From Nesterenkonia halotolerans (GTDB lineage: Bacteria > Actinomycetota > Actinomycetes > Actinomycetales > Micrococcaceae): DNA of 64,000 nucleotides. The position numbers were made by a program, and so were the translations under genes. The notes under the pieces are model-generated. The model made no database searches. It saw nothing but the letters and a program-made list of their open reading frames with translations, and had not been told where the DNA came from. Shown here one piece after another: positions 47,247 through 56,270 of the stretch. How positions within the stretch are numbered: position 1 is the stretch's first letter; each line of letters begins with the position of its first letter. Where the stretch lies: positions 372,001 to 436,000 of the forward strand of contig NZ_JADBEE010000001.1 in assembly GCF_014874065.1 (NCBI RefSeq), read 5' to 3'.

Positions 47247-47924
47247 TCAGCGAAGATCCTCCCCGGTGAGACCCTGTCGGAGCCCCCAGATGGCTGCCTG
47301 CAGCCGGTCCCGGCTCTGGGTCTTCATCAGGACCGACTGCACGTGGTACTTCACCGTGGTCACCTCCACGACGAGGGATTCCGCGATCTCGGCGTTGGAG
47401 AGACCCTGAGTGATCAGCCGCAGCACCTCAGTCTCCCGCTGCGTCAGCGCAGGGGTCCCCGGAGTGAGCGTCTGCGGCTGGGTCCCGGCCCGGGGGCCAG
47501 CGCTGCGCTGGGCGAACTCGGTGATGACCTTATGCGTGACGCGCTGATCAAGGGTGCCCCCGCCTGCGGCCACCGAGCGGATCGCCTGGGCGATCACCTC
47601 TTCCTCAGCGCCCTTGAGCAGGAACCCAGAGGCTCCTGCCTCGAGCGCCGCGAAGACATACTCATCGATGTCAAAGGTGGTCAGGATCAGCACCTTCGCC
47701 GTGGAGCCCGAGGCGATGATCTCTCGAGTGGCGGTGATCCCGTCCGTGCCGGGCATGCGCACGTCCATGCAGACCACGTCTGGAGCCAGTTCTGCGGTCA
47801 GTCGGGCCGCTTCGGCGCCGTCGGCGGCCTGGCCGAGCACCTTGAGGTCCGGTTCCGCATTCAGAACGACGGCGAGCCCGGCGCGGACCACGGGCTGGTC
47901 ATCGACGATGAGCACGCTGATCAC
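47247..47924 (-). CDS. NarL/FixJ-family response regulator
   Basis: A 225-residue regulator: receiver (VLIVDDQPVVRAG; phospho-acceptor in VCMDVRMPGTDG; FLLKGAEEE) and LuxR-type HTH (LTQRETEVLRLITQGLSNAE, then VEVTTVKYHVQSVLMK). It overlaps its kinase gene by 4 nt. Last gene of the ABC-ABC-kinase-regulator operon. Confidence 0.93.
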   Translation of the reverse strand: MISVLIVDDQPVVRAGLAVVLNAEPDLKVLGQAADGAEAARLTAELAPDVVCMDVRMPGTDGITATREIIASGSTAKVLILTTFDIDEYVFAALEAGASGFLLKGAEEEVIAQAIRSVAAGGGTLDQRVTHKVITEFAQRSAGPRAGTQPQTLTPGTPALTQRETEVLRLITQGLSNAEIAESLVVEVTTVKYHVQSVLMKTQSRDRLQAAIWGLRQGLTGEDLR

Positions 47925-49129
47925 AGCAGTTGTCCCTTCGCAGCCGGTTCGGCGCTCTCGGTGCGCTCCCGCGGGATGCTGAACGCGGTGCGCCAGCCGG
48001 TCGCCATGGGCGCAGCCTCGAGGCTTCCATGGACCAGCCCGAGGCGTTCACGCAGCCCGGTCAACCCATAGCCGCTGGCCGGCAGGGAGGTGCGGGGCTC
48101 TTCGGCTCCGTCGTCGTGGACCTCGATGTTCAGCTGATCACTCCCCCAGTCCACCGTGAGCCGCGCGCGGGCCCCAGGGGCATGTTTGATGATGTTTGCC
48201 AGCGCCTCCTGGATGCCGCGGACGACGACGACGCCAGCCACCGGTCCTAGCGGCCAGGCCTGACCCTGCTGGCGCAGCTGAACGCGGATTCCCCGTGCTT
48301 CGGCCTCCTCGATGACCTGCGGGAGATCGGCCATGGAGGGTGCCCCGAGCGTGGTGGCACCCTCTTCAGCGCGGAGCAGACCGAGCGTGCGGCGCAGGTT
48401 CTCCAGCGCCGACCGGGCGTCGCGCTGCACCGAGCTCAGGTATCCCCGCTGGGCCTGCGGGTCGGTCTGTGCCAGGGCATTGGCGGCCTGGGCGCTGACG
48501 ATGATCCCGGTGAGGTGGTGGGCCGCGATGTCGTGGAGCTCTCGGGCGATCATGGTGCGCTGCTCCTGGACTGCCTGCTGGGCGACGAGCTCCTGCTCGC
48601 GCTCGGCGATCTCGGCGCGTTCGATCAGCGCCTGGATCAGCTGGGCCCGTCCGATCACGATCTCGGCGGTCAGCCAGGCGAGTCCGAAGAGCACGAGGCC
48701 CCGGGCGAAGGCCAGCGGGATCTCACCGTACTGGGCGAGCTCTCCGGTGGCGCCGGTCGTCGCGGCCACGATCACGCTGATCACAGCCCAGGGGATGATC
48801 CGCCGAGCCGCCGCGTCACGGGGCAGGGATCTCCTGGTGGCATAGGCGGCAAACAGCACTGCGAGCCCAGCGCTGGTATTGCCCTCATCCAGCGCGAAGA
48901 GCAGGCAGTCGCTGAGTGTGACCACCGCCAGGATCGTCCCGGGCCATCTCCAGCTGCCCAGCAGCAGGAACGCCTGAACCACCAGCGTTCCGGTGGTCAG
49001 GAAGACCGCCGTGCCGGAGTTCAGGAACTCCGGCACGGCGAAGAGCAGCGGGATGATGGCCAGGATGACCAACGAGGGGGTCCACGTCCAGGTGTGCGCG
49101 GTGGTCGCGGTCGCCGTGGAATGCTCCAT
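47921..49129 (-). CDS. Sensor histidine kinase (HisKA_3 family)
   Basis: A 402-residue kinase with about five N-terminal membrane helices (residues 18-160), a coiled-coil linker, phospho-acceptor ARELHDIAAHHLTGIIV, N box IQEALANIIKHAPG and G box SGYGLTGLRERLGL. The ATG at 49129 has AGGAGAAG upstream. It lies 35 bp after the ABC permease gene, so the sensor is made with the exporter it probably reports on. Confidence 0.9.
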   Translation of the reverse strand: MEHSTATATTAHTWTWTPSLVILAIIPLLFAVPEFLNSGTAVFLTTGTLVVQAFLLLGSWRWPGTILAVVTLSDCLLFALDEGNTSAGLAVLFAAYATRRSLPRDAAARRIIPWAVISVIVAATTGATGELAQYGEIPLAFARGLVLFGLAWLTAEIVIGRAQLIQALIERAEIAEREQELVAQQAVQEQRTMIARELHDIAAHHLTGIIVSAQAANALAQTDPQAQRGYLSSVQRDARSALENLRRTLGLLRAEEGATTLGAPSMADLPQVIEEAEARGIRVQLRQQGQAWPLGPVAGVVVVRGIQEALANIIKHAPGARARLTVDWGSDQLNIEVHDDGAEEPRTSLPASGYGLTGLRERLGLVHGSLEAAPMATGWRTAFSIPRERTESAEPAAKGQLL

Positions 49130-49164
49130 GGGTCTTCTCCTGTCAGCGGTCCGGGCGGCGAGTC

Positions 49165-49971
49165 TCAGAGGTCCCGGCGGCGCAGCGTCACCCAGGCCAC
49201 GCTTGCCGCTGCCAGCGCCATCATAGTCAGGATGCCCAGCGCCAGGGCTGAGCCGGCACCCCCGGACGGTCCTGTGGCGGTGGAGACCAGGGCCAGCGGG
49301 GTATAGCTGGCCCAGCTGCTGGTGGCCGGGATGACGGCAAGGATCGCACCGAGGGTGACATCGGCGACGGCGGCACCGATGAGCACCAGGAAGGTGGCGC
49401 TCTGACTGCGGATGACCATCCCCGCCGACAGGCCGAGCACGCCCAGCGGGATCAGCGCGAGGACCCCGCGGCCGAGCACGTCGGCGATGTCCCACCAGCC
49501 TGCCGAGAGCCCTCCAGCCCCGATGGTGCTGGGGGCGACCGCCACCAGCAGTCCCTGCACCAGCGCGTAGCCTATGCCCAGGGTCGCCATGGCCACGGCG
49601 GTCGCCGCCGTCTTGGCTCCCAGGATGCGGCCTCGACGGGGTGAGGCGAGCGCGGCGCCGATGATGCCGCCGTAGCGGAAGTCGGAGGTCGCGATCAGTG
49701 CGCCGAGGAGCAGCACGGCGACCAGTCCGATGCTGACGGATCCGCTGGAGAGCGAGCCGCCGCCGAGGACGTTCATGGCTGCGAGCTGCTGATCGGCCGT
49801 GGAGGTGGCCATCTCGGCCACGCTGTCCTGCAGGTCAGGATCCATATGGCTGATGGCCGGCAGCAGCCACCCGCTGGCGAGCTGGGTGGCGGCCACGCCG
49901 AGGATGCCGACGGCGGCGGCGATCTTCGGGGCCTTCGTGGTGGTCATCTTGAGCAGTTCGGCGCGGATCAT
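49165..49971 (-). CDS. ABC-type transporter permease subunit
   Basis: A 268-residue protein with six membrane helices, opening MIRAELLKMTTTKAPKIAAAV, the typical start of bacitracin/lantibiotic-immunity-like ABC-2 permeases. An extracellular segment of about 45 residues follows helix 1. Its start overlaps the ATPase gene by 4 nt (ATGA). Confidence 0.86.
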   Translation of the reverse strand: MIRAELLKMTTTKAPKIAAAVGILGVAATQLASGWLLPAISHMDPDLQDSVAEMATSTADQQLAAMNVLGGGSLSSGSVSIGLVAVLLLGALIATSDFRYGGIIGAALASPRRGRILGAKTAATAVAMATLGIGYALVQGLLVAVAPSTIGAGGLSAGWWDIADVLGRGVLALIPLGVLGLSAGMVIRSQSATFLVLIGAAVADVTLGAILAVIPATSSWASYTPLALVSTATGPSGGAGSALALGILTMMALAAASVAWVTLRRRDL

Positions 49972-50753
49972 CGCAGGGTCTCACGATCTGTCGAGGTGGA
50001 GCCGGCGGGTGCGCCGGAGGCGTGGTGAATGGGCTGGTCTGAGCCGGCGGAGGTCATGGAGAGGTAGAGCTGTTCGAGATCACTGTGCGCGGTGAGCGCA
50101 TCGAGTGCTCCGGTGATGAGGCTTCGGCCACGATCGATAATCACGAGGTCGTCGGCGACCAGCGCCACCTCGGTCAGCACGTGGGTGGAGAGGAGCACCG
50201 TCCCGCCCTGGGCGGCGAAGGCGCGCAGGTACTGGCGCAGCCAGCGGATGCCTGCCGGGTCCAGCCCGTTCGCCGGCTCGTCCAGCACCAGGATCGAAGG
50301 GTCACCGAGCAGCGCGTTGGCCAGCGCAAGGCGCTGGCGCATGCCGAGGGAGTAGCCGCGGACGGGGCGGTCGGCAGCATCGGCCAGGCCGACCTGCTGG
50401 AGCACCGGTGAGATGATCCGCTGGCTGGCCCCGATCATGGCGGCCGTGATCCGAAGGTGTTCCCGTGCGGTGCGGTCGGGATGAAGTCCGCCGGCGTCGA
50501 GCACGGCGCCGACGCGGTGGGCTGGCGAAGAGAGGTCGGAATAAGCCGTGCCGTCGATGAGGGCGTGTCCGCTCTCTGCGGTGGCCAGCCCGAGCAGGAT
50601 GCGCATCGTGGTGGTCTTGCCGGCACCGTTGGGGCCGAGCAGGGCCAGCACGCGGCCGGATTCAGCATGGAAGCTGACGTCCGCCACCGCCTGAGTGGAG
50701 CCGTAGCTCTTGGCGAGATGAGTGATCTCTATGCTGGGTGATGTGGTGGTCAT
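49968..50753 (-). CDS. ABC transporter ATP-binding protein
   Basis: A 261-residue ATPase with Walker A GPNGAGKTTT, signature YSLGMRQRLALANALL, Walker B ILVLDEPANGLD and H-loop THVLTE. The LSGGQ loop reads SLGMR, common in the BcrA/SCO-type immunity ATPases. The ATG at 50753 lacks a strong ribosome site; further upstream starts would add untypical residues. It leads a four-gene operon with permease, kinase and regulator. Confidence 0.88.
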   Translation of the reverse strand: MTTTSPSIEITHLAKSYGSTQAVADVSFHAESGRVLALLGPNGAGKTTTMRILLGLATAESGHALIDGTAYSDLSSPAHRVGAVLDAGGLHPDRTAREHLRITAAMIGASQRIISPVLQQVGLADAADRPVRGYSLGMRQRLALANALLGDPSILVLDEPANGLDPAGIRWLRQYLRAFAAQGGTVLLSTHVLTEVALVADDLVIIDRGRSLITGALDALTAHSDLEQLYLSMTSAGSDQPIHHASGAPAGSTSTDRETLR

Positions 50754-50837
50754 GGTGGTCAGTGTCCGTCCCGGCGCTGCTGCGCCTGTCCTGGAAGTTC
50801 GGTGACTCCAGTCCATCGCAGCGGCCGAGAAAGCACC

Positions 50838-50878
50838 CCCTCCCAGCGGAGGGACCTTGTCCCCTCCTCAAGGAGGGG
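50838..50878. repeat. Two adjacent hairpins with interchangeable arms
   Basis: CCCTCC-cagc-GGAGGG (50838-50853) and CCCCTCCT-ca-AGGAGGGG (50861-50878) lie side by side in the 196-bp divergent region between the ABC operon and the DUF2200 gene. The left arm of the first can also pair with the right arm of the second, so alternative RNA folds are possible. Confidence 0.5.
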
Positions 50879-50949
50879 ATGTGTGGGGATCGGACGGGAT
50901 CACAGCTCACCGGAATCGCAGTTCAATGGCGTCGCAGAGAGGACCCCGT

Positions 50950-51300
50950 ATGAGCAGGCATCGGATCTACACCATGAGCTTCGCCGCGGTCTATCCGCAC
51001 TATGTGGCCAAGGCGGAGAAGAAGGGGCGGTCCCAGGCCGAGGTGGACGAGGTCATCGGCTGGCTGACCGGATACTCGGCGCAGCAGCTCCAGACGGTCC
51101 TGGACGCCGGCACCGACTGTGAGACGTTCTTCGATCAGGCGCCCGCCATGAACCCCGCACGGTCCCTGATCACCGGGGTCATCTGCGGTGTCCGGGTCGA
51201 GGAGATCGAGGAGCCCACCATGCGCGAGATACGCTCTCTGGACAAGCTCATCGATGAGCTCGCCAAGGGCAGGCCGATGGAGAAGGTCCTGCGCAGCTGA
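50950..51300 (+). CDS. DUF2200 domain-containing protein
   Basis: A 116-residue protein with the family-typical [23 protein letters not shown] start and [20 protein letters not shown] near the C-terminus. It is soluble, probably helical, with no known function. GAGAGGA lies 7 nt before the ATG at 50950; longer frames have no support. Its 3' end forms one arm of a large hairpin. Confidence 0.88.
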   Translation: MSRHRIYTMSFAAVYPHYVAKAEKKGRSQAEVDEVIGWLTGYSAQQLQTVLDAGTDCETFFDQAPAMNPARSLITGVICGVRVEEIEEPTMREIRSLDKLIDELAKGRPMEKVLRS

Positions 51301-51319
51301 GCCTTGCGCAGGACCTTCT
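51281..51319. terminator. 15-bp perfect hairpin spanning the DUF2200 stop codon
   Basis: AGAAGGTCCTGCGCA (51281-51295) and its exact complement (51305-51319) surround a 9-nt loop that holds the stop codon. No T run follows on either strand. It lies between convergent genes and may act as a two-way terminator or 3'-end stabiliser. Confidence 0.55.
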
Positions 51320-51390
51320 GCATCGCACATTCTGACACTTGCCAGGACCGTCATTCCGTCAGGTGCGTAGTCCCGTCAGACTCGTGTCTG

Positions 51391-52794
51391 TCAGGACCAA
51401 TCAACACTCAGGTACTGGACCTCGGTGAACTCCTCCATCCCGAAGGCCCCACCCTCGCGGCCTATCCCGGCCTGTTTGACTCCGCCGAACGGAGCACTGG
51501 GGTCCGAGACGATCCCGCGATTGACCCCGACCATGCCGGCCTCAAGCCGCTCCGCGATCTTCATCGCGGTCTGCAGCTTCCCGGCGTAGACGTAGGAGGA
51601 GAGCCCGACCTCGGGTGCGTTGGCGAGTTCGATCATCGCGTCCAGGTCGGTCCATGCGACCACGGGGGCCACCGGGCCGAAGATCTCTTCCCTGAGGATC
51701 TCGGCGTCCGTGGGCACCCCTGTCAGCAGCGTGGGCGCGAGGAAGGCCGGGTTCGCGTCGTCGGGCAGTAGCGCCTGGGCGGCAATGACAGCTCCCTGCT
51801 CCTGGGCGCGCTGCACCAGACCCCGGATCTCCGCAGCCGCCTTCTGCGTGATCACCGGACCGATGTCGGCACCCTGGGCGGGATCTCCGACGCGCAGGGC
51901 CGCGATCCTGGCGCCGAACTTCTCGGTGAACTCGCCGAGGACGTCCTGATGCACGTAGAAGCGGTTGGCTGCAGTGCAGGCCTGTCCCCCGTTGCGGAAC
52001 TTCGCCAGCATGGCTCCTTCCACGGCGGCATCGATGTCAGCTCCCGCGGTGACGATGAACGGTGCGTTGCCGCCGAGCTCCATGGAGGTGTTGACCACCC
52101 GCTCGGCGCACTGGGCGAGCAGCTTCCGGCCGACACCGGTGGACCCGGTGAAGGAGAGTTTGCGGACCCGGTCATCGGCCAACCATGCGGAGACCACGGT
52201 GCTGGCGCTGCTGGAGGCGGCCACCTGCACCACGCCTTCGGGCACTCCTGCCTCGGTGAGGATCTCGGCGATGGCGGAGGCCGTCAGCGGGGTCTCGCTG
52301 GCGGGCTTCAGCAGCACCGAGCATCCCGCCGCCAGGGCCGGTCCGATCTTGCGGGTCGCCATGGCCGCCGGGAAGTTCCAGGGCGTGATCAGCACTGCCA
52401 CTCCGACAGGGTGCCGGGTGACCACATTGCGCACTCCCCCGGACGGGGCCTCTGTGTACCCCCCGGGGGTGCGTACGGCTTCCTCGGCGTACCAGCGGAA
52501 GAACTCACTGGCATAGCTCACCTCGGCGGCCGCATCGGCCCGAGACTTGCCGTTCTCCGCCACGATCAGGTCTCGCAGCCGCTCGGCATTGGCGCGCATG
52601 CCCAGGAAGGCAGCAGTGAGCACCTCTGAGCGGTGCCGCGGCGTGGTGGCGCGCCAGGCTTCGAAGCCTGCCTGCGCAGCGTCGACCAGAGCTGCGGCCT
52701 CCGCAGCGGAGTGATCGTGGACGCGACCGACCGTCTCGCCGGTGGCAGGGTTCAACACGGCGAGGGTGCCGTTCTGGGTGTGCTCGATGGTCAT
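51391..52794 (-). CDS. Succinate-semialdehyde dehydrogenase (aldehyde dehydrogenase family)
   Basis: A 467-residue aldehyde dehydrogenase with PWNFPAAMATRKIGPALAAG, SFTGSTGVGRKL, catalytic Glu in SMELGGNAPFIV and catalytic Cys in GGQACTAANRF, close to the GabD type. It is the last gene of the homoprotocatechuate operon and overlaps the hydroxylase gene by 4 nt. In this pathway the HpaI aldolase releases succinic semialdehyde, so oxidation to succinate is the expected job, feeding the TCA cycle. Confidence 0.9.
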   Translation of the reverse strand: MTIEHTQNGTLAVLNPATGETVGRVHDHSAAEAAALVDAAQAGFEAWRATTPRHRSEVLTAAFLGMRANAERLRDLIVAENGKSRADAAAEVSYASEFFRWYAEEAVRTPGGYTEAPSGGVRNVVTRHPVGVAVLITPWNFPAAMATRKIGPALAAGCSVLLKPASETPLTASAIAEILTEAGVPEGVVQVAASSSASTVVSAWLADDRVRKLSFTGSTGVGRKLLAQCAERVVNTSMELGGNAPFIVTAGADIDAAVEGAMLAKFRNGGQACTAANRFYVHQDVLGEFTEKFGARIAALRVGDPAQGADIGPVITQKAAAEIRGLVQRAQEQGAVIAAQALLPDDANPAFLAPTLLTGVPTDAEILREEIFGPVAPVVAWTDLDAMIELANAPEVGLSSYVYAGKLQTAMKIAERLEAGMVGVNRGIVSDPSAPFGGVKQAGIGREGGAFGMEEFTEVQYLSVDWS

Positions 52795-54686
52795 GAGGTG
52801 GGCTCCAGGAAGATCGGTGCGAAGAAGTCGGCCAGGGCGGAGGGGTCGGTGAGCGGCAGCACGTGGGCCACGTACTGGTCAGGACGCACGACGACGACGC
52901 AGCCCGCCCGGCTGATGCCACGCTCGTCGAAGATGTCCCGTTCGGGGTGGGTGCCGAAGACACGGTCCCTGGCGGTGAGGCCGAAGGGCCCGACCACCGG
53001 CAGGAAGGCGCGCGGGGCGTCCGTGACCTCCAGCGCGGGATGCCGCTGCTGATAGATGACCTTGATGTCGAAGAGCGCGTCCTCATCCTCTCCGGCCGGG
53101 GTGAAGCGGCGCACCGGGGAGCGGGGATCGGCGTGCAGCCAGTGCGCCCAGTCCTTCAGCGCGGAGTCCTCTCCCGCGGTCGGAGCATCTGCGAAGGCGT
53201 AGAGCCGCCAGCGTCCGTCGGCCGTGGCCAGGTGACCCAGGTGCAGCGGGTTGCCGTCGCTGACCCGGCAGACCAGCTCCGATTTGAACCGCTTGCCCAC
53301 GGTGAATCCGCTGGCGAGGTCCTGGTGCGTGTCGGCTCCGGTGATGATCGAGGGGCTGTACTGGGTCATGAACCCGGCGGGGAACTCGATGGTCTTGACG
53401 TAGAAGTCCTCCAGCGTGGAGGGGTCCTCCATCTCCTCGGGCTTCTGCGCCATCAGAGTGGACCATTCCTTGTCGAAGTCGATCAGGTTCTGCGCGATCA
53501 CCTGACGCTCCCCGGAGTAGGTGCGCAGCAGCGCGCCGGGGCTGCGCCCTTGGAGCACCTGACCCAGCTTCCAGCCCAGGTTGAAGCCGTCCTGCATGGA
53601 CACGTTCATGCCCTGCCCGGCCTTCGCGCTGTGCGTGTGGCAGGCATCTCCGGCGATGAACACCCGGGGGTCGCGTTCGCCGGTCAGCTCCTCGGGGACG
53701 TCGTCGAACTTGTCCGTCACCCGGTGTCCGACCTCGTAGACGCTGTGCCAGGCCACGTGCTTCACGTCCACGGTGAACGGGGCCATGATCGTGTTCGCCT
53801 TCTCGATGATCGTCTCGATCGTGGTCTGGCGGACCTGCTCGCCGTGGCCCGGCTGAACCTCGCCGAGGTCCACGTACATTCGAAACAGGTGGCCTCCCTC
53901 GCGGGGGATCAACAGGATGCTGCCTCCGGAGTGGGACTGGATGGCGCATTTGCGGCGGATGTCGGGAAAGTCGGTGACTGCCAGCACGTCCATGACGCCC
54001 CAGGCATGATTGGCCCGGTCTCCGGTGAGGCTGCGACCGATGGACGTGCGCACGCCGCTGCGGGCACCGTCGGCGCCGAGCACGTATTTCGCCCAGACGG
54101 TGCGTTCGGCTCCGGCCTCCGCTCCGGCGGCGCGGCGCAGGGTGACCTCGACGGGGTGCTCGCCCTCTTCATGGACGGTCAGGCCGAGGAATTCCCAGCC
54201 GTAGTCGGGGGCCATCCGCGAGGGCGAATTGGCCATGGACTCTCCGAAATAGTCCAGCACCCGGGCCTGGTTGACGATCAGGTGCGGGAACTCGCTGATT
54301 CCCTCGGGATCATCGTCAGGCCGGGCGGTGCGGGTGATGTTCTCCGGCGCCTCGGGGTCCGGCTTCCAGAACGCCATCTCGGTGATGTGGTAGGCCTCGT
54401 TGGAGATCTCGTCGGCGAAGCCGAAGGCTTGGAAGGTCTCCACGCTGCGGGCCTGGATCCCGTCGGCCTGACCGACCTCGAGGCGTCCGTCGCGCTTCTC
54501 GATGATGCGGGTGTGCACCTGCGGGAACTGCGCGAGCTGGGCGGCGGCGATCATCCCGGCGGGTCCGGTGCCGACGATGAGCACGTCCATGTGCTCGGGC
54601 AGCTGCTCGGGCCGATCGAGTCCGATCCCTGCCGGGGCCTGGACCCGCGGGTTCTGCGAGACGTAGCCGTGGTGATGGAACTGCAT
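52791..54686 (-). CDS. Single-component FAD-dependent aromatic hydroxylase (MobA/PhyA-like)
   Basis: The 631-residue protein strongly resembles 3-hydroxybenzoate 4-hydroxylase (MobA of Comamonas). Seen: FAD motif VLIVGTGPAGM, GQADGIQARSVETFQAF, the DG motif GADGARSGVRTSIG, WGVMDVLAVTDFPDIR and the GD motif AGDACHTHSAKAGQGMN. The C-terminal thioredoxin-like domain (about residues 450-630) has GHLATADGRWRLYAF and VVVRPDQYVAHVLPL. AGGAG lies upstream of the ATG at 54686. In this operon it should make homoprotocatechuate from 3- or 4-hydroxyphenylacetate, replacing the absent HpaBC. The substrate is inferred. Confidence 0.88.
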   Translation of the reverse strand: MQFHHHGYVSQNPRVQAPAGIGLDRPEQLPEHMDVLIVGTGPAGMIAAAQLAQFPQVHTRIIEKRDGRLEVGQADGIQARSVETFQAFGFADEISNEAYHITEMAFWKPDPEAPENITRTARPDDDPEGISEFPHLIVNQARVLDYFGESMANSPSRMAPDYGWEFLGLTVHEEGEHPVEVTLRRAAGAEAGAERTVWAKYVLGADGARSGVRTSIGRSLTGDRANHAWGVMDVLAVTDFPDIRRKCAIQSHSGGSILLIPREGGHLFRMYVDLGEVQPGHGEQVRQTTIETIIEKANTIMAPFTVDVKHVAWHSVYEVGHRVTDKFDDVPEELTGERDPRVFIAGDACHTHSAKAGQGMNVSMQDGFNLGWKLGQVLQGRSPGALLRTYSGERQVIAQNLIDFDKEWSTLMAQKPEEMEDPSTLEDFYVKTIEFPAGFMTQYSPSIITGADTHQDLASGFTVGKRFKSELVCRVSDGNPLHLGHLATADGRWRLYAFADAPTAGEDSALKDWAHWLHADPRSPVRRFTPAGEDEDALFDIKVIYQQRHPALEVTDAPRAFLPVVGPFGLTARDRVFGTHPERDIFDERGISRAGCVVVVRPDQYVAHVLPLTDPSALADFFAPIFLEPTS

Positions 54687-54696
54687 GTCTGACTCC

Positions 54697-55482
54697 TCAG
54701 TGAGCGGAAGGTGGGATGAAGTCCGCGGCGAGATTCTCCGAACCGCGCGCCACCAGCGCGACATCCGCGCCCACGAGGACCCACGCCGCTCCGGCGTCGA
54801 GGTAGTCGTGGGCGGCGCTCGGATCGAAGGCATTGACCCCGGCCGTCTTGCCGGCGGCCCGTGCCGCGGCGAAGGTGCGCTTGACGGCGGCGACGACGTC
54901 GGGGTGGGTCTGCTGACCCAGCAGCCCCATGGAGGCGGAGAGGTCACTGGGTCCGGCGAAGATGCCGTCGATGCCCTCGACGGCGGCGATGACCTCCGCG
55001 TTCTCCACACCTTCGATCGTCTCGAGCTGGACGAAGACGCTCACGTGCGCAGCGCCTTCCCCCAGGTAGTTCTGCACCCGGTTCCAGCGTCCGGACCGGG
55101 CCAGGGCGTTGCCGATGCCTCGAATGCCGCGCGGCGGGTACTGCGTCGCCGCGGCCACATCGCGCGCCTGCTCCGGCGTGGAGATCATCGGCACCAGCAG
55201 ATTCTGCACGCCCAGGTCCAGGACCTGTTTGATGATCACCGGATCGGCGGAGGGCACCCGGACGATCGGTGTCACCGGATACCCGGAGAGCGCGTGCAGC
55301 TGGGCCAGCACGGATTCCAAGGTGTTCGGCGCATGCTCCATGTCGATGAGCACGACGTCGAGCCCGGATCCCGCCATGATCTCTGCCATCACCGGGGAGC
55401 CTGAGCAGACCCAGCCCCCGACGAGCGCTCGGTCCGCGGTCGCGAGGTCCTCGCGCAGCGTGGGCTTCAGTTGAAACGGCAT
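54697..55482 (-). CDS. hpaI: 4-hydroxy-2-oxoheptane-1,7-dioate aldolase (HpcH/HpaI family)
   Basis: HpaI is a metal-dependent class II aldolase that splits 4-hydroxy-2-oxoheptanedioate into pyruvate and succinic semialdehyde. The 261-residue protein has LIDMEHAPN, LLVPMISTPEQAR, PPRGIRGIGNALARSGRWNR (very close to E. coli HpaI), VQLETIEGVEN and GPSDLSASMG. The ATG at 55482 overlaps hpaH by 16 nt. It lies 10 bp before the hydroxylase gene. Confidence 0.93.
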   Translation of the reverse strand: MPFQLKPTLREDLATADRALVGGWVCSGSPVMAEIMAGSGLDVVLIDMEHAPNTLESVLAQLHALSGYPVTPIVRVPSADPVIIKQVLDLGVQNLLVPMISTPEQARDVAAATQYPPRGIRGIGNALARSGRWNRVQNYLGEGAAHVSVFVQLETIEGVENAEVIAAVEGIDGIFAGPSDLSASMGLLGQQTHPDVVAAVKRTFAAARAAGKTAGVNAFDPSAAHDYLDAGAAWVLVGADVALVARGSENLAADFIPPSAH

Positions 55483-56252
55483 GTCAGGGTTCCCAGTTCT
55501 CCGTAGTCGCAGGTCACGGTGTCGCCCTGTTCGACCCACATGGGGCGGGTGAAGGATCCGGCGAGGATCAGTTCTCCTGCCTGCAGGCCGTCTCCGTGTT
55601 CGGCGAGCTTATTGGCCAGCCAGACCACTCCCATGGCGGGGTGGTTGAGCACTGCGGCGGCCACCCCGGATTCCTCGATGGTCTCGTTGCGGTAGAGCAG
55701 CGCCGAGATCCAGCGCAGGTCCACCGCATCCGGGGCCACGGGGTTGCCTCCGTAGACCATCGCGCCCATCGCGGCGTTGTCGCTGATCGTGTCCACGATC
55801 GTGCGTCCGGCCATCTCGATCCTGCTGGAGAGGATCTCCAGGGCCGGCACCACGTAGTCGGTGGCGTCCAGCACGTCGAAGACGGTGATCCCTGGCCCGG
55901 AGAGCGGCTTGCCCAGTTTGAAGGCGAGCTCCACCTCGATCCGCACGTTGGAGAAGCGGGAGTGTTCGATCACCGAGCCGTTCTCGTAGACCATGTCGTC
56001 GAAGATGGCGCCGTAGTCGGGTTCGGTGATCCCGGTGGCCACCTGCATGACCTTCGAGGTGAGTCCGATCTTCCGGCCCACCAGTCGTCGTCCGGAGGCG
56101 ACGGCGCGGCGTCGCCATTCGTTCTGCACCGCGTAGGAGTCCTCGATGGTCATCTCCGGGTGCCGGGCGGTCAGCAGCGGGATCGTGCTGCGCTGTGACT
56201 CGGCGACGGCGAGCTCATCGGCGATCGCGGTGATCTGGTTCTTCTCAAGCAT
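55467..56252 (-). CDS. hpaH: 2-oxo-hept-4-ene-1,7-dioate hydratase
   Basis: HpaH adds water to 2-oxohept-4-ene-1,7-dioate before aldol cleavage. The 261-residue FAH-superfamily protein has GRKIGLTSKVMQVATGITEPDYG, with acidic metal ligands in RIEVELAFKLGKPL, and the C-terminal LAGSFTRPMWVEQGD. Length and motifs match HpaH/MhpD-type hydratases. It lies 18 bp after hpaD and overlaps hpaI. Confidence 0.93.
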   Translation of the reverse strand: MLEKNQITAIADELAVAESQRSTIPLLTARHPEMTIEDSYAVQNEWRRRAVASGRRLVGRKIGLTSKVMQVATGITEPDYGAIFDDMVYENGSVIEHSRFSNVRIEVELAFKLGKPLSGPGITVFDVLDATDYVVPALEILSSRIEMAGRTIVDTISDNAAMGAMVYGGNPVAPDAVDLRWISALLYRNETIEESGVAAAVLNHPAMGVVWLANKLAEHGDGLQAGELILAGSFTRPMWVEQGDTVTCDYGELGTLTCRFN

Positions 56253-56270
56253 GGTGTGTCTCCCGACGGC

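Noticed and set aside
52791..54686. Naming the hydroxylase 3-hydroxybenzoate 4-monooxygenase outright
   Set aside because: The sequence is close to MobA, but protocatechuate genes are absent and HpaD-type genes surround it, so the substrate is left open.
52863..54692. A 609-codon plus-strand frame over the flavin hydroxylase
   Set aside because: Its composition is Gly/Val/Asp/Leu-rich without motifs, and the minus strand encodes the MobA-like enzyme throughout.
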